Origin: Nymphaea colorata
Taxonomy: Eukaryota; Streptophyta; Magnoliopsida; Nymphaeales; Nymphaeaceae
Length of the DNA stretch: 64,000 nucleotides
Assembly (NCBI RefSeq): GCF_008831285.2
Contig: NC_045140.1
Span: 599,528-663,527, forward strand
Direction: 5' to 3'
Position numbers and translations under genes: made by a program. Shown here piece by piece: positions 25,701-37,733 of this stretch. The notes under the pieces were generated by a model. The model searched no databases and was not told the origin of the DNA. It was given only the letters and a program-made list of their open reading frames with translations. Position 1 is the first letter of the stretch; every line of letters starts with the position of its first letter.

Positions 25701-28700
25701 CTATTACTTTACCAAGTCCTATGACATGCTATTTTCCAGTTTTTCACATACCAACTACTAATACATGCTTACAATATTGAATTAAAGTTTGTAGGACATC
25801 CAGTCCAAATATGAAAGCATGAAAATAACAAATGAATTCTCTTATGTTTAGAATTAGTAATGATTCAGATCACTGAGACCCCTATGTAACTCTAGATCTT
25901 CATGACAATCACTGAACCCACAATCACGAGTAAAGTTTAACCAGTTGCTTCCTGTAGCCTATGCTGTCAAAAGCACTAGGTGCAGCGTAGGCAGTGAGTT
26001 GAGTCTGGCATCCAACATTACTAGGTGAGACCAGGAGCCACCCAAAAAAGCAGTGAAAAAAATGAAAATATTAATTTTTTAAAAATAAAATGCAACATTA
26101 AGTTCCAAAATAAACAATAAGGCTGAAGTATTTCTCAATGAAAAAACCTACAATTATCTACTTATAAGAACAAAATGATTAAAATACAAGACGACCCTCA
26201 AATTTAAAAAATTTATCATATGAAAAGAAAAATGATTAGAAGCTTGGAAGAGCTAATTTAATAAAGTTGAACAATTAAAGTTTAAAAGCTATGGGGCATG
26301 TAAACAGCAAGTTTACAATTTAACATCACTGTTTTGTGATGTTTTAAAGCATGCAAAATCTTTGACTTTCCTAATAACCAACTTTTATATCTCTACCTCT
26401 AATTTTTCAAATTTAAATGCCTAATTACCAATTTTTCTTTTAAGAGGGAACATATGTCTTCAACATAATCAAAGCTTTCATGTTTCTTGCTTGTGGTAAA
26501 CCATTCAAGCCTCCTAGGCATGGTGTATTTTTGACAACATTGCCTGTGGCAAGTCCTCTATGTAGAAATGAAAAGCAAAAGGAAATGGGCATGGCCAAAC
26601 AATTAGAATAGAGATGGATAGCAGCAGTCCAAGTACCACTTTTGCATTCAACTGGAGTCTGGATCTTTAAGGACTGCTTGCTAATCCTGATAAGGATGTA
26701 GCTAATGGGGGAAATCTCATCCTTTCCTACATTCTAAAATCAAACAGGTTGATAGTTTTGTGAAGGAAAAAGGAAGTCGAAATAAAAAGTCGGTCCTAAG
26801 AGGGTCCCACGTTTCCTTCTTGAAAATTTCCTCTGCTGTGTCTAGAAAGAATTTTTTCATTACAAGAAACTTCTTGCCATCAGATGGCCTCTTCTATACA
26901 ACCATGCAGCAGTTGGAACCACCATGAACTAGCTACCTACATATAGGAATTAAGCAGATAAAAGTCAAGCAAAACTGGATGAGCAGCCAATCAAGGCCTC
27001 CATAAATGAAAAGCACAAAATTTTCAGAAGCAGCTTCTCATGCTCAAAAGAGAGAAAGCAACTTATAAGAAGTTGAGGAACAATACAGTTTTTCATGATG
27101 ACGGGTAATCACTTCTCAAGAGCAGTAGAAAACTAGTTTATGTTTGATATTCTTTGTGTTATTTTTCATGTCTCCTTGCCCTTATTCTCCAAAATATTGA
27201 ACTGTAGATTATAGAGAATAAGCCAATGATTGCAAGGAAACTGCTTTCTTGAAGAAAATACACACCGCACAAGCTCAACAAAAACAATAGAATTGCCATA
27301 ATTTTAACTGAATATACATGTGGGACACTTTGGTTTCTTGAAGCATATTCACCAGTATACCGACATTGAAAGTACTCTGAATATCAGTATTGATGAAGGC
27401 TAATAAGGACAAGAAATAGTCCAAAATTTTGAAGTATTTTCTGCATATATGCATGTACACACATAAAAGGTATTATCACAAAATTTTTGTGCCTATGAAA
27501 AGAGATTTTGAACGTTTTCTATCAAATTATATTGACACAACATATTTTCAGTCAATAATGGTTTTTTAGTATTTACATCCAATAAGTTTCATATAGCTTA
27601 TAGAGTTTTGATATATGGTACAACTTCTAGAAACTTTTGCCCTTATGTAAATATCAGATCAAGAAGAATTCACATCTAAAAATACCTCAGTTAATGGAGA
27701 TAGCACATGATCATTAAACCGTATGATTCAAAATTGAAAGTAAAGGATACTCCATTATACCAATTGTTTGCAGTCAATGTTAAAGTAGTGCGTACTAAAA
27801 CCCAACACTTACTGAAGGAGGAGTTGCTTCTAAAGATGGAAAGTGGGCTTTTGGGATAATGAGAGAATGCCTGTACATGATACCAAGATTAGTTCACTGT
27901 GCGAAAGAAGTTTTTCTAAATCATATAATGAAAGAAGGCCAAAATGTGAAGTCGTTCCCACTGCTACTACTTGGCGACATGTTTGAGTTTCCACTTTCTT
28001 TATACCATGCATTTATAGTAACGCTATCACCTTGCCACAGGAAATTTGGCTAATCATTCATATAATAAGCTAAAATGCAAACACCTGATATGATTACTCT
28101 TGCTTATTTGTTAAGTGCAATGCTGTCTATATATGAAGTTATGAACTTACACTTACCATTACTGAAATATATATATATATTCTTTTTCATGTGTACATTG
28201 TCGTTCCTTTTTGTGTATTTTTGGGGTTTATTATTGTAACAAGTATAATGCCCAAAAAGCATTAGTCTTCGGTTGTTCTAGCTGTTGGAGTGTCCAACAG
28301 CCAGATATCTAGCTGCTGGGCACTCCCAACAATTAGAATAGTCGTCATTTTAAAATTAGGGATATAATAAAATGCCGTTACAGTTTTTGTGTGTATGTTG
28401 ATTATATCCTTTTATCCTATTTTGTTTAGAGATGATGGGCGAGAAGTTGTTTTGTGGTTATGAATAGAAACTTTCTTATTTGCAACATGCAAGAGGAGTT
28501 CCATTCTTGAATGGTACCAAAGCTGTGGCTGTTTTGATAAGATCTATGTTGCTTCGGAATTTGTTCAAGAAGCCAGTTTCTTCTCTCTTGTGGTCTCTAT
28601 TAGTCTTCTCCATTCTTATATCAGCATGGGAGACAAAGATAATGCCATTGTTCTTTACAAACATACCCACAATGAGAGCCTTAACCATGAAACATAGCAT

Positions 28701-30685
28701 TCAAGAGAGAAGCCTGCGGAAATTTTGATGAACCCGAAGGGGAGCGTACTCTTCAATTTAGGAAGAAGGTAGCTCAATGGAGATAGAAGAATAGAAATAG
28801 TGGAAGATTATGAGAAAGGAGTTTGATCAATGACACAAAAAACATTCAAGTAGTGCCTCAGACCCTCAACGGAGTAGAATTGAGTATTTGTGTAAATACC
28901 AGGGTTGTCAAAAGCGCCAACGGGGCTTGGGATGCACCCAAGCAGTGGCGCTTCGGAAGTGCCATGCGAAACTCATCTGAAGGGCCAAAAAAAAAAAAGA
29001 GAAAAAGGGTTTCCTTTGCAACTAGAGATGCGCCTTCCCATTCAAAGAAAGTGCACTTCCTTTGAAGGGGAAGCAAGCTCCCTCTTTCAATGGAATTTAA
29101 TCGGAATCAATATTCCCACTGCAATAAAGGAGACAAGTGTCTGGTCATTATCTTCATTTTACCAATTACGTAATCCGTTGCCAATGAGAAGTTATGACAC
29201 AGCAGAAGTTATAAGCACAACAAAGCAACATAGTTTACTAGCATGAAGAAAAAACTGACTAGGGAGTGCAAATCGATTTGCCCTTGAAGTAAAGAAATTT
29301 AAGAATATAAATTTCCAAATAAAGAAAGAGGTTGCTCACCCACTGCATAAAGGGCTTGTGTCTAAAATGCATAAACTTACATCATCTTCATAAAGCTGCA
29401 TAAAACGAAGGATGCCAAAGTAAGAAACCATTAAGACAATATTCATTTTCTATGAAAATCTAAACATCCTAAAGACTGTAAACCCTTGCAATATGTACGA
29501 AGAAGGATAAGTCTTGTTATAGACATTTTTCGTGAGATTTTAGCAGCAGTCAGAAAATCTATAGTGTCAATATAAAAATAATTAATTACTCAAAGAGTGT
29601 AAAAAATAGTTAAAAGTAGTTGAAAAACCGATAAATTCAACAGAGTTAGCAAACTACCAGAGTTTGAAAAGAAAACCATTTCACAAGTCACTGAAGCTGT
29701 CAGGCTGGAACATTAACACATAACTTACAGGCTTATTGCATGTTAGAGGCACTACACTATGATGCCAACGATTTTCAGACAATAACAAATCATGTTTAAA
29801 TTGCTGAAGGTGTAGCATACAAATGAATGGAATTACACACGCAAACACTCTATAGTTCCTAAAATATGAGCGCCACCTCGAGTCGTGCAATCAATATAAC
29901 CAGGTGGCTCATATGTGGACATGTTTGAACTGTGAAATACGAAATAAACTTTCAAAAAATGATACAACTACTTTTTGTATAAGCAGCTTCGAATCTCGAA
30001 AAAATAAAACTGTCAACTCTTCTTCTTTGTGTTGACAGCCTTTATGACCATTTAATGTAACAATATCGGATGGCTGAGGTCAACAGATATGGTGCTCATA
30101 TTTTGGAAGCCCAATAGACAGCAGATACTCATAACTATTGGTCTCATAATGGTAACGTTGCTAATTATCAAACAAGAAACAGCTCTGCCGCGAAAAACTA
30201 AAAACAGACTTTCTTTAACTCAAACAGTGTTTTCATTCTACACTCTTTTAAAAACAAAAGCTCCATTGATATATGTTTTTGTGAATATAGATTACAAAAC
30301 ATAACGATTTAGGTAATCAAAATATTTAGTTAGCCAATTCCCACAACAGTTTGAGTAAAACGAAGGACCAGCTTGACAATATCGAACAAGGAAATTAATC
30401 TGCGAAAACGGAATGCACCTTAAAAGCAGGAGATTCGCCTCTAACAATCCTACAGAAAACGCAACTATTTTCAACATCATCCTTCCTTGATGTCCGACAT
30501 TCCGAGTTCCCATCATCACCATATAAAGTGGGTGGAAGCTCATCCTTCAGTTCACGAGACCCAAGTTTGGAATCGCCAGAAAGATGTCGAAATTCGAGAG
30601 AAACTGGAGGTTGGTCTGAGAAGGAACAGATCGGATTGGTCTGCGTGAGATGGGAAAGAAGAATGGAAAGCCTCTGAGCAGCCAT
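22711..30685 (-). CDS. HINT3: HIT-family nucleotide hydrolase, HINT3 type (adenylylsulfatase-like)
   Basis: Seven exons: 30419-30685, 29340-29395, 27813-27870, 25037-25103, 23225-23280, 22915-22968 and 22711-22839. All introns are GT-AG with consistent phases, giving 228 aa. Residues 1-70 are a divergent leader opening MAAQRLSILLSHL, close in pattern to the Arabidopsis HINT3 start. The HIT domain begins at CVFCRIVRGES, passes LYEDDVSLCILDTSPL and HSLIIPKAHFPSLEATPPS, and reaches SFNLVANSGAAAGQVIF. The histidine triad is HTHLHVI (His168, His170, His172), followed by PRKPRDHLW. Family members hydrolyse nucleoside phosphoramidates and adenylyl sulfate; HINT3-type proteins have been linked to peroxisomes. 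The ATG at 30685 is the first in frame. The 1.9-2.7 kb introns carry dispersed repeats. Confidence 0.92.
25961..26540. mobile_element. Non-autonomous repeat with TGTTGTCAAAA ends, copy 1 (HINT3 intron)
   Basis: The left end is ATGCTGTCAAAAGCAC; the right end is the reverse complement of ATGTTGTCAAAAATAC. These make an imperfect terminal inverted repeat of about 16 bases around 550 bases of AT-rich DNA. The interior shares ordered blocks with 37449-38340 (AATTAATAAAATG or AAATAAAATG..ACA, TTTCTCAATGAAAAA or TTTTTCAATGAAAAA, CTACAA, AAAGTTGAACAA or GAAGTTAAACAA, CATGCA). It is non-coding. Confidence 0.6.
28279..28334. repeat. Quasi-palindrome
   Basis: Centred on AGATATCT (28303-28310). The left arm contains CTGTTGGAGTGTCCAACAG, itself a hairpin with 8-base arms. 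The right arm is CTGCTGGGCACTCCCAACAA. The right-arm motif recurs singly near 4127 (GGACACTCCCAGCAGTTAGA). This looks like two element ends in head-to-head orientation within the HINT3 intron. Confidence 0.55.
28903..29080. repeat. Short fragment of the TTGTCAAAAGCGC repeat family
   Basis: GGGTTGTCAAAAGCGCC at the left matches the ends of the elements at 25961 and 37449. GCGCTTCGGAAGTGCC follows. The rest is diverged. Confidence 0.4.
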
Positions 30686-32579
30686 CGGACGCAGGGGAGG
30701 AGAGAGAGACTCTTCGAGTCCCAAGTCTTTGACCGTTGGCTATTGGGACATCATCCTGAACGAGGAACCTGAGTGGGATAAACGGGTCGGATGCAATCAG
30801 ACCTCCGGAATCGCCCAACTTTTAATCCGAATTTTAAGCAGTAAATCCAACCCTCAAATTCCATCTGCATATTTTGTTAAAATTTGGCTTTGAGGAGAGT
30901 GGAAACTTAGTTTTGCCTGTTACAGGTGACGATCCCTAAGCTTGGTATTCGCTTTACCTGAGTTATTCTTCGGATGAATTTGATTCGGTCCTTTTAATAT
31001 TGAAGTAAATATAATAAATATTGAATTTAATTAATTATACCAAATTTGTGAACATCAAGTCCTTAACTAAACGCAGATTGAAAACCAAATACCGATCTGA
31101 ACAAGACAATTCAAACTCAAATATAAGACTTCGTTGTTACATAACAAAAAAATCTACCTGGAATGCCATACTTGTTAATTCGTTGAGTACAGTTTTACTT
31201 AACCAATACTAAGGCATGCAAATCATATTGAATCTTTTCAATCAATAACATTTTCCCTTCTAACAGTGCTATATTTGTGCTCTTTCACACATATGTTTCT
31301 TCAACATTTGTTCGTAGTAAATTAAGTTTCTCGGTGCAGATAACTTTATCATCACATACAATAAAAATAGGTTAATTCTGTATTCCTCTGTGAATTAGTT
31401 CAGGCTTGCAAGAAACTACAGAGGTCAGATCCATGTGAAATGGCTATTCCAATATCAAATTTGCAGCTACGGTGGAAAATTTATCAGTAACTCGATTGCC
31501 ATGAGTTCCAAGTTCTTAAATTCCTCGATTGTTTATTTGAGACAACTGAAGCAAAAGGAGGCTCGGCTGGGTTCTCACTCCCTATCTCCCTCGCTAAAAG
31601 GTTTGAAGGTAGCTGGTCGGGCCTGCGATGCGCGATGCGTTGGTAATGTGTCTTAACTCAATACCCATGGGCATTACCCTTCTAACGCCACTGAGATTTC
31701 GGCTGAGGGATCGCGTTAAATGGCTCAAGTGGTCATCCCCGTCTTCCCTCTTCTCTTTTTGACAAATTTACAAGATCAATAAAAAATATATATATAAAAA
31801 GTGAGAGAGATACTGAATTCCTACTTCCCACATACATGGGAATCTGGCCGCTCTCTCTCACTTATTCGTCTTCTTTCCTTTCAAGGTATGTGTTTTCTAA
31901 TTCAGACATTGGGCCTTGATTGGTCAGAACTCAATATTACCAGACGATTTCAGTGGCCACCCAACATGTAGCCATCTCCAATTTTAGCATGGATGAGGTG
32001 AAGTAAAATAGAAAAGATTTTGCGATGAAAAAAATAAGATCAGTAATCTTAAACTCACCACAAAAATATGGGTTGTGCAACCATGGTACCTTAAGGTCAG
32101 AATCTTGTAGCTTTCAAGATTTCATATCCATCCATATGGTTGGGTTTAGAAATAGTTAAAAAGGCAGGATGGCCTCTCCCATCATGCAAAACTCACAAGC
32201 TAAAGGAGGATTATTATGCATCCAATTTTCATTGTCTTGTCATAAGTGCGTTTTGTCCACGTTCACATTATCAACTGGAAGTACTGTTCACTTATACAGC
32301 AAACATAACGTCCAAATGGACATATCCTCCAGATAGATGCATCATTTCACACAAAAACTTACTGAAAATCAGCAACTATACAGTGGAACCGGGACAAAGC
32401 AACTGCTTTACTTAACCATGCATGTGCTGAACATCTTGAATACAAGTAGAAAGTGAGTTCTGGGGGTTGGGGAAGAGAGCCAAGTAAAGGTCCACGTCTG
32501 CATGCCCACAAGCAGAAGTGAGCAGAAACAGCTTCGCAATACTGCATCCCTTTCATGATGAGTAAGATCACACAAGTAT
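30686..32579. other. Intergenic region between HINT3-type and GLYR1-type genes
   Basis: Just above 30686 would lie the HINT3-type leader and promoter (CT-rich leader near 30700-30720). The rest holds short frames only. No gene or clear mobile element was recognised. Confidence 0.5.
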
Positions 32580-35500
32580 TCACATTTGGGTTGCACCATC
32601 TGGGTTCTTAACAGCCTCATAGACAGCTGAAAAGTCATTGTCACCCAGTCCCATGCTTCTTGCCCTTTTAAAAACCTGCAAAAGTCGATGTCACACACAC
32701 TTTTCTTTTCAACTAATACTGAAAACTTTAACCTCCTTTCATTGCTCAGCAAGTCCAGCAGAACACATAAACAAACAGATAGACAGACAGAGAGGGAGAG
32801 AGAGACCTCGTTAGCTGCTGCAGCTACAGGCATTGAAACTGCATGTTCATCCCCAAGAGCAACAGCCAACCTCATATCCTTCTGCTGATGCTTCAGAGGG
32901 AAAGCTGGAGGGAAACTTCTCTGGATCATTGCAGGTCCCTTAAATTTGAACATGGGATTTGCCATGCCACCTAAATCCTGCATATTCTCATGCAGCGTCA
33001 TCTCTCAAGGAAAAAAGTGCATTAGAAGGTCAAAATTGGATGTTTGCATTGATACCACAAAAGCAACTCTACGAAGAACGTCAGAATGTGTAGGATTTAA
33101 ATCCAAGAGAGACTTAATTCCATAATCATCGACACATGTAACACCACACACATGAAGTAAAGAACTGGTAACTGGACTACGATGCCCTATACTAATGCTA
33201 CAGTGGAGCAGGATTTGAGGACCTTTTTTGTCCCTCGAGCTTAACTGGCCCTTATAAGAGATTCAAAAGTTACAGTAGTTGAACCAGCACACAACCAACT
33301 GAATAAGATAGAGTCCATTTGAACATATAAAGATTCAGAAAGAACAACAAAAGACAAGTTAGAGGTTCCAGCAAGGGAAAATGACGGACAACAAGCTCTT
33401 ATTCAAAATTAGCATGGAGTCAAGAGCTAGTTGACTTGAATTCGTAAAATTTTAGCTGCAGATGCACTTTTTGCCACTTTCATTCTTACTAGGCAAGTGC
33501 CAGCAGGTCTAACCATCAAAAGAACTTATGTCCTAAAAGTTTTTTGGGACAGATGTGGTAAATCAATGATAACCAACCAATGAACGAAATCAATCATTCA
33601 CATTTATGAATTCATCAAAATTGAAATACAGAATAAACTTTTCAGTTTACAGAAAATGCTATCGTCAAAGTTTAGTAGATTCAACAACCTCACATTAATC
33701 TTGACAAACTGCATTGCATTTATAATGATACAATAGATCCTTGATCTCGACTGCACCATAATTTACCCTCCAACAAATTTGAAAGAACATTAAATTGTCA
33801 AGCTTGTCAGCCTTGAAGGTACTTCCACAATTTAAGAAAGCATATCAAAACATGCTTCAGGCTTCCAAAATAAAACTAGTTGAGTGTGCCATGTGCTGTA
33901 TACATTTCAGCAAACATCCTTCTTGGAAAAGGTATACAGAACATCATGGAGAAAAAATTATTTTGTTTATATCCACATTCAAATATCCGGCACTCACCAG
34001 AACATCTAGCAAAGTTTGTTGGTCAAGTCCACTTCTATCTGCAAGAACCAAACCTTCTGAAAATGCACTCATCATACTGCAAAAAAATAACCATGGACAC
34101 TTCATTGACTAATGACATAGAAGTTCATCATCAAGGAAGAAAGATAAATATGTATTTTGTATATCCATTTGAACTGGATTATGCTGAAATAGTTACAACT
34201 CAACATGTTGGCAAACGGCAAATCAAATAAGCCATGACAGTAGAACATCAAGAATTTCAAGATAGAAAGACATCATAATTGTTTTATGTTGGCCAAGACG
34301 TCATGGGGCCACAAAAATGTCTATATTTATAAGATAAATTTCATATTTTCTAGATTAGCGGCTGAGAGAAAAGGAGAAAAAGTTGTGAATTAATACTAGA
34401 ATGAGAAAAATGCCTATATTGTTTTTCTCCTTTTTTTCTCAACCACCAATCTGGAAAAAAAAACACGGCTGAGACGGTTTCTTATGAGTTTAGTACATCT
34501 CTCTCTCTCTCTCTCTCTCTCCTATTCTCCTTTTTTTCTCAACCACCAATCCGGATAGAAAAAAGTCAAGGCTGAGACAGTTAGTACCTCTCTCTCTCTC
34601 TTATATATATGTATATATGTATATGTATACATATACACACACACAGACACATATCAATGTCAAAAACACTGTTCTCAGATTTTAGTTTACTTTCCTCAAT
34701 AATCTAAAAAATAGAAAAAAGTTGTGAAAGTATGAGCTTTCCACAAATTTTCTTACAAAAGCATTCATAAAATTCGGAATATTTATCAAAATATTAAAGA
34801 AACTTCGAAAATTTTGAAGTACATTAAGGAAAATCTTCTGATATTTTTATTTTCAGTATTTTTGTTTTCAAAACACCAAGATCCGTTCATGTTTTTTTCC
34901 TCATTGTTGTGTTCTTTTGCATTAAAAGACCACAATATTTGTGATGATTGTGTGTGTTTGTGTCAGTAAGAGCCATCTGATCAATTTGACTGAAGGCTTT
35001 TAACGCAATCACATTAGAGGTGACTTTCTAGATCCAAACTACTAGTTATCACCCACTATCTTGAAAAGTTGTTTGTAATGTTCAATAAAGCTTGTTATGT
35101 GTGTAAATTTTACACTTACAGCTGTATGTAGAAAAGAAGAATTAGGTTTAGAAGTGATTATCCAAAAGGTCCTTTTTTGAATTATGCCCACCTCCACATA
35201 AAGGTTGGGCGGGTAGTTGGACTAGACTGTTGCAGTGGTGTCTGTGCTTATCAGCCATATATCATCTTTGTGGAACACTCCAGATCAAATGGAACGTCCT
35301 AAGAAGAGTCTGTGCCCATGTCCTGTACCCAGTACCCACAGAGTTTTATCTAGCTGTGACTAAACATGTGCAGTTGACCTTTGCCAAGAGCACAATGAAA
35401 AGCAATATATTACCATGGTAGGATACTATGTCTGCTTGCGTGGCCCTGTTAGTGTAAGGACAGCATTATGGCCATTTGTCATTGTGATGGATAAATTGCC

Positions 35501-37654
35501 TAGGTTTGCTCTATGAAATTTTATTTGTGGAGTTTTTATTTTTCACCATTCTCAAAGCGGCTGCCCCCACAACTGATAACTTTAAGATGGCAAGGTAACT
35601 ACAGGGCAGACAAACACTAGCACCTCTAACACCTAGACGAAGTGTTTTGGGTCCAGGGAACCTTCTCTGAAAAAGAAGTTTTCATGCATGGTCCTCAAGT
35701 GCTTATTGAATTGATTCATTGTATATGTATAGTCATGGCCAATATGCCATGTTTTGGTCATACAAGATATTGGCTACTGAATTTATGTATATGATACAAA
35801 TTAATATAGTCCAATTGATGTCTAAGATTTCTGTAAAATTATTCAAGAAAAGAAAAGAAAAAAAGAGGGTAACTTTTGGCTCTGAATGCATGCAGATGCA
35901 AGGCTCACAAATACAGTTATACCACCATACACAATGTTCAATAGCATTACAAATTTTTCAGAAATAAAAAATTAAAAAAACCAACATTAGTAGCTTTACA
36001 GGTCTGTTTTTCCAAAAGTAACAAGGAAACTAACATTACAAATGCTTTCATTCAACAAAAAGACATTGAATTTGGGGGGAAAAAAAATCAGATCGAAATC
36101 ATGATCGAAAACAAAAATGTCATTTACAGGTTTCAAAGTGCCTTAAACCATAGGCGGAGAGATAAGTATCACTAGCAATGGCCCATTGCCTCTGTTGTGT
36201 GTATGTGTGTGCACACATGTGAGAGTGAGAGAAAGGGAGAGTTGAAAAGAAGAGGTCATTGTGATGCTTGGGTCAAGCTGGATCTAATTGAAATTGACCC
36301 AATATGTTATACATCAATTAGCGCCTCACTAATGGCAGTTTGTAATTTACATGTATTATATAAGAGTATTTACCCTAATCATTGCAATATGGTATAAGGA
36401 TGTTTAATAGAGCTGCTGCCCATTATTTTTTGGATTTTTCCTGATTGCATTGCAGCCCCTTTCTAATGGGGCCTCACTCTCCTTATGAGTGATTTGGATG
36501 AATCGTAAATCGAACATGTATTATAGCCCGAGACAATGACAAAGAAGGGTCCTTGAAGCAACTTGACATCACTGCTATGTGAGTGTGTGCATGAGATGAG
36601 AGAGAGAGAGAGACAACCGAGCAACATTTTGTTGTTGGTGGTGATTGCCACTGAAGATAGTACAAAACATCAGAGGCCTAGGGAAGCAAAAGGAGAAGTT
36701 GAGAGAAGACAAAACATGAAAAAGCCTCAACAGTCCCCTGCCCATTTATACTCAACCCTCAAAAGGAGGCAAACTAGAGCTGCCAAGCCAGGTTTGGACA
36801 GAAAAGGGCACGGTGGGCAGATTGCACCTAACATGGTGTTGAACATTTCCTAAGCAAGTCTAAGCTACCACCTCTGTCCAGCCATGTCCTCAGGCATCTG
36901 TGGCTATTTAGCCATGTCCGTTAACATAAAACAGTTGCTATCTTTAGTTGCCCTATCTTAAATAATTATATCACGAGTGAGTACCTCTTTGTTTTAGTCA
37001 AGACCTAGCCTTTGCAAGTGAAGAATCATGAAAACGCTAGAAATATCCACATGCTAAAGAATGACAAACTAGTTCAACATTACTCAGTACCTACAGCAAG
37101 TTGCAGAAATTTCAGGAACCATGCTTCGCAACAAATACAAAGATAAACTCATAACATAGATTGTGCACACACACACACACATAGAACAGCATGGATCTGA
37201 GATCCGGTATTTGTTAAAGCTCAGAACTCTCTGACCTTGGATCCAAGGTAAACAACTGTAGCCATAAGGTGCAAAATCAAGGTTTGTTCAGTGGTTGTAC
37301 ACTTATTGAGTAGCCCAACTTTAACACCACAAATGTGTGAAGCAGGTACAGAAATATTCTTAGAGATGATTTTTAGAAATGTTCAAAGTCTTATAAACCA
37401 TACCACATAACTAGTCCTAATTTGTTAATTTTTTAAAAGTGTGAACCTATGTTGTTAAAAGTGTTAGGTGAAGCCTAGGCGATGAGTAGAGCCTAGCATC
37501 TACATCTGCCTACGCTGGACTATGTGCTTTAAGTAGTATGAGCAAAGGAAAATATATAAATTAATAAAATGTAACACTAAATATTAACAGTATACACACA
37601 CATACTTATACTTGGTCAGAATATTTCAAACAATACGCACACAAAACACCAAGT

Positions 37655-37733
<79 letters not shown>

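Noticed and set aside
30686-30724. Longer N-terminus for the HINT3-type protein
   Set aside because: No ATG is present in the extension; MAAQRLSILLSHL agrees with the family start.
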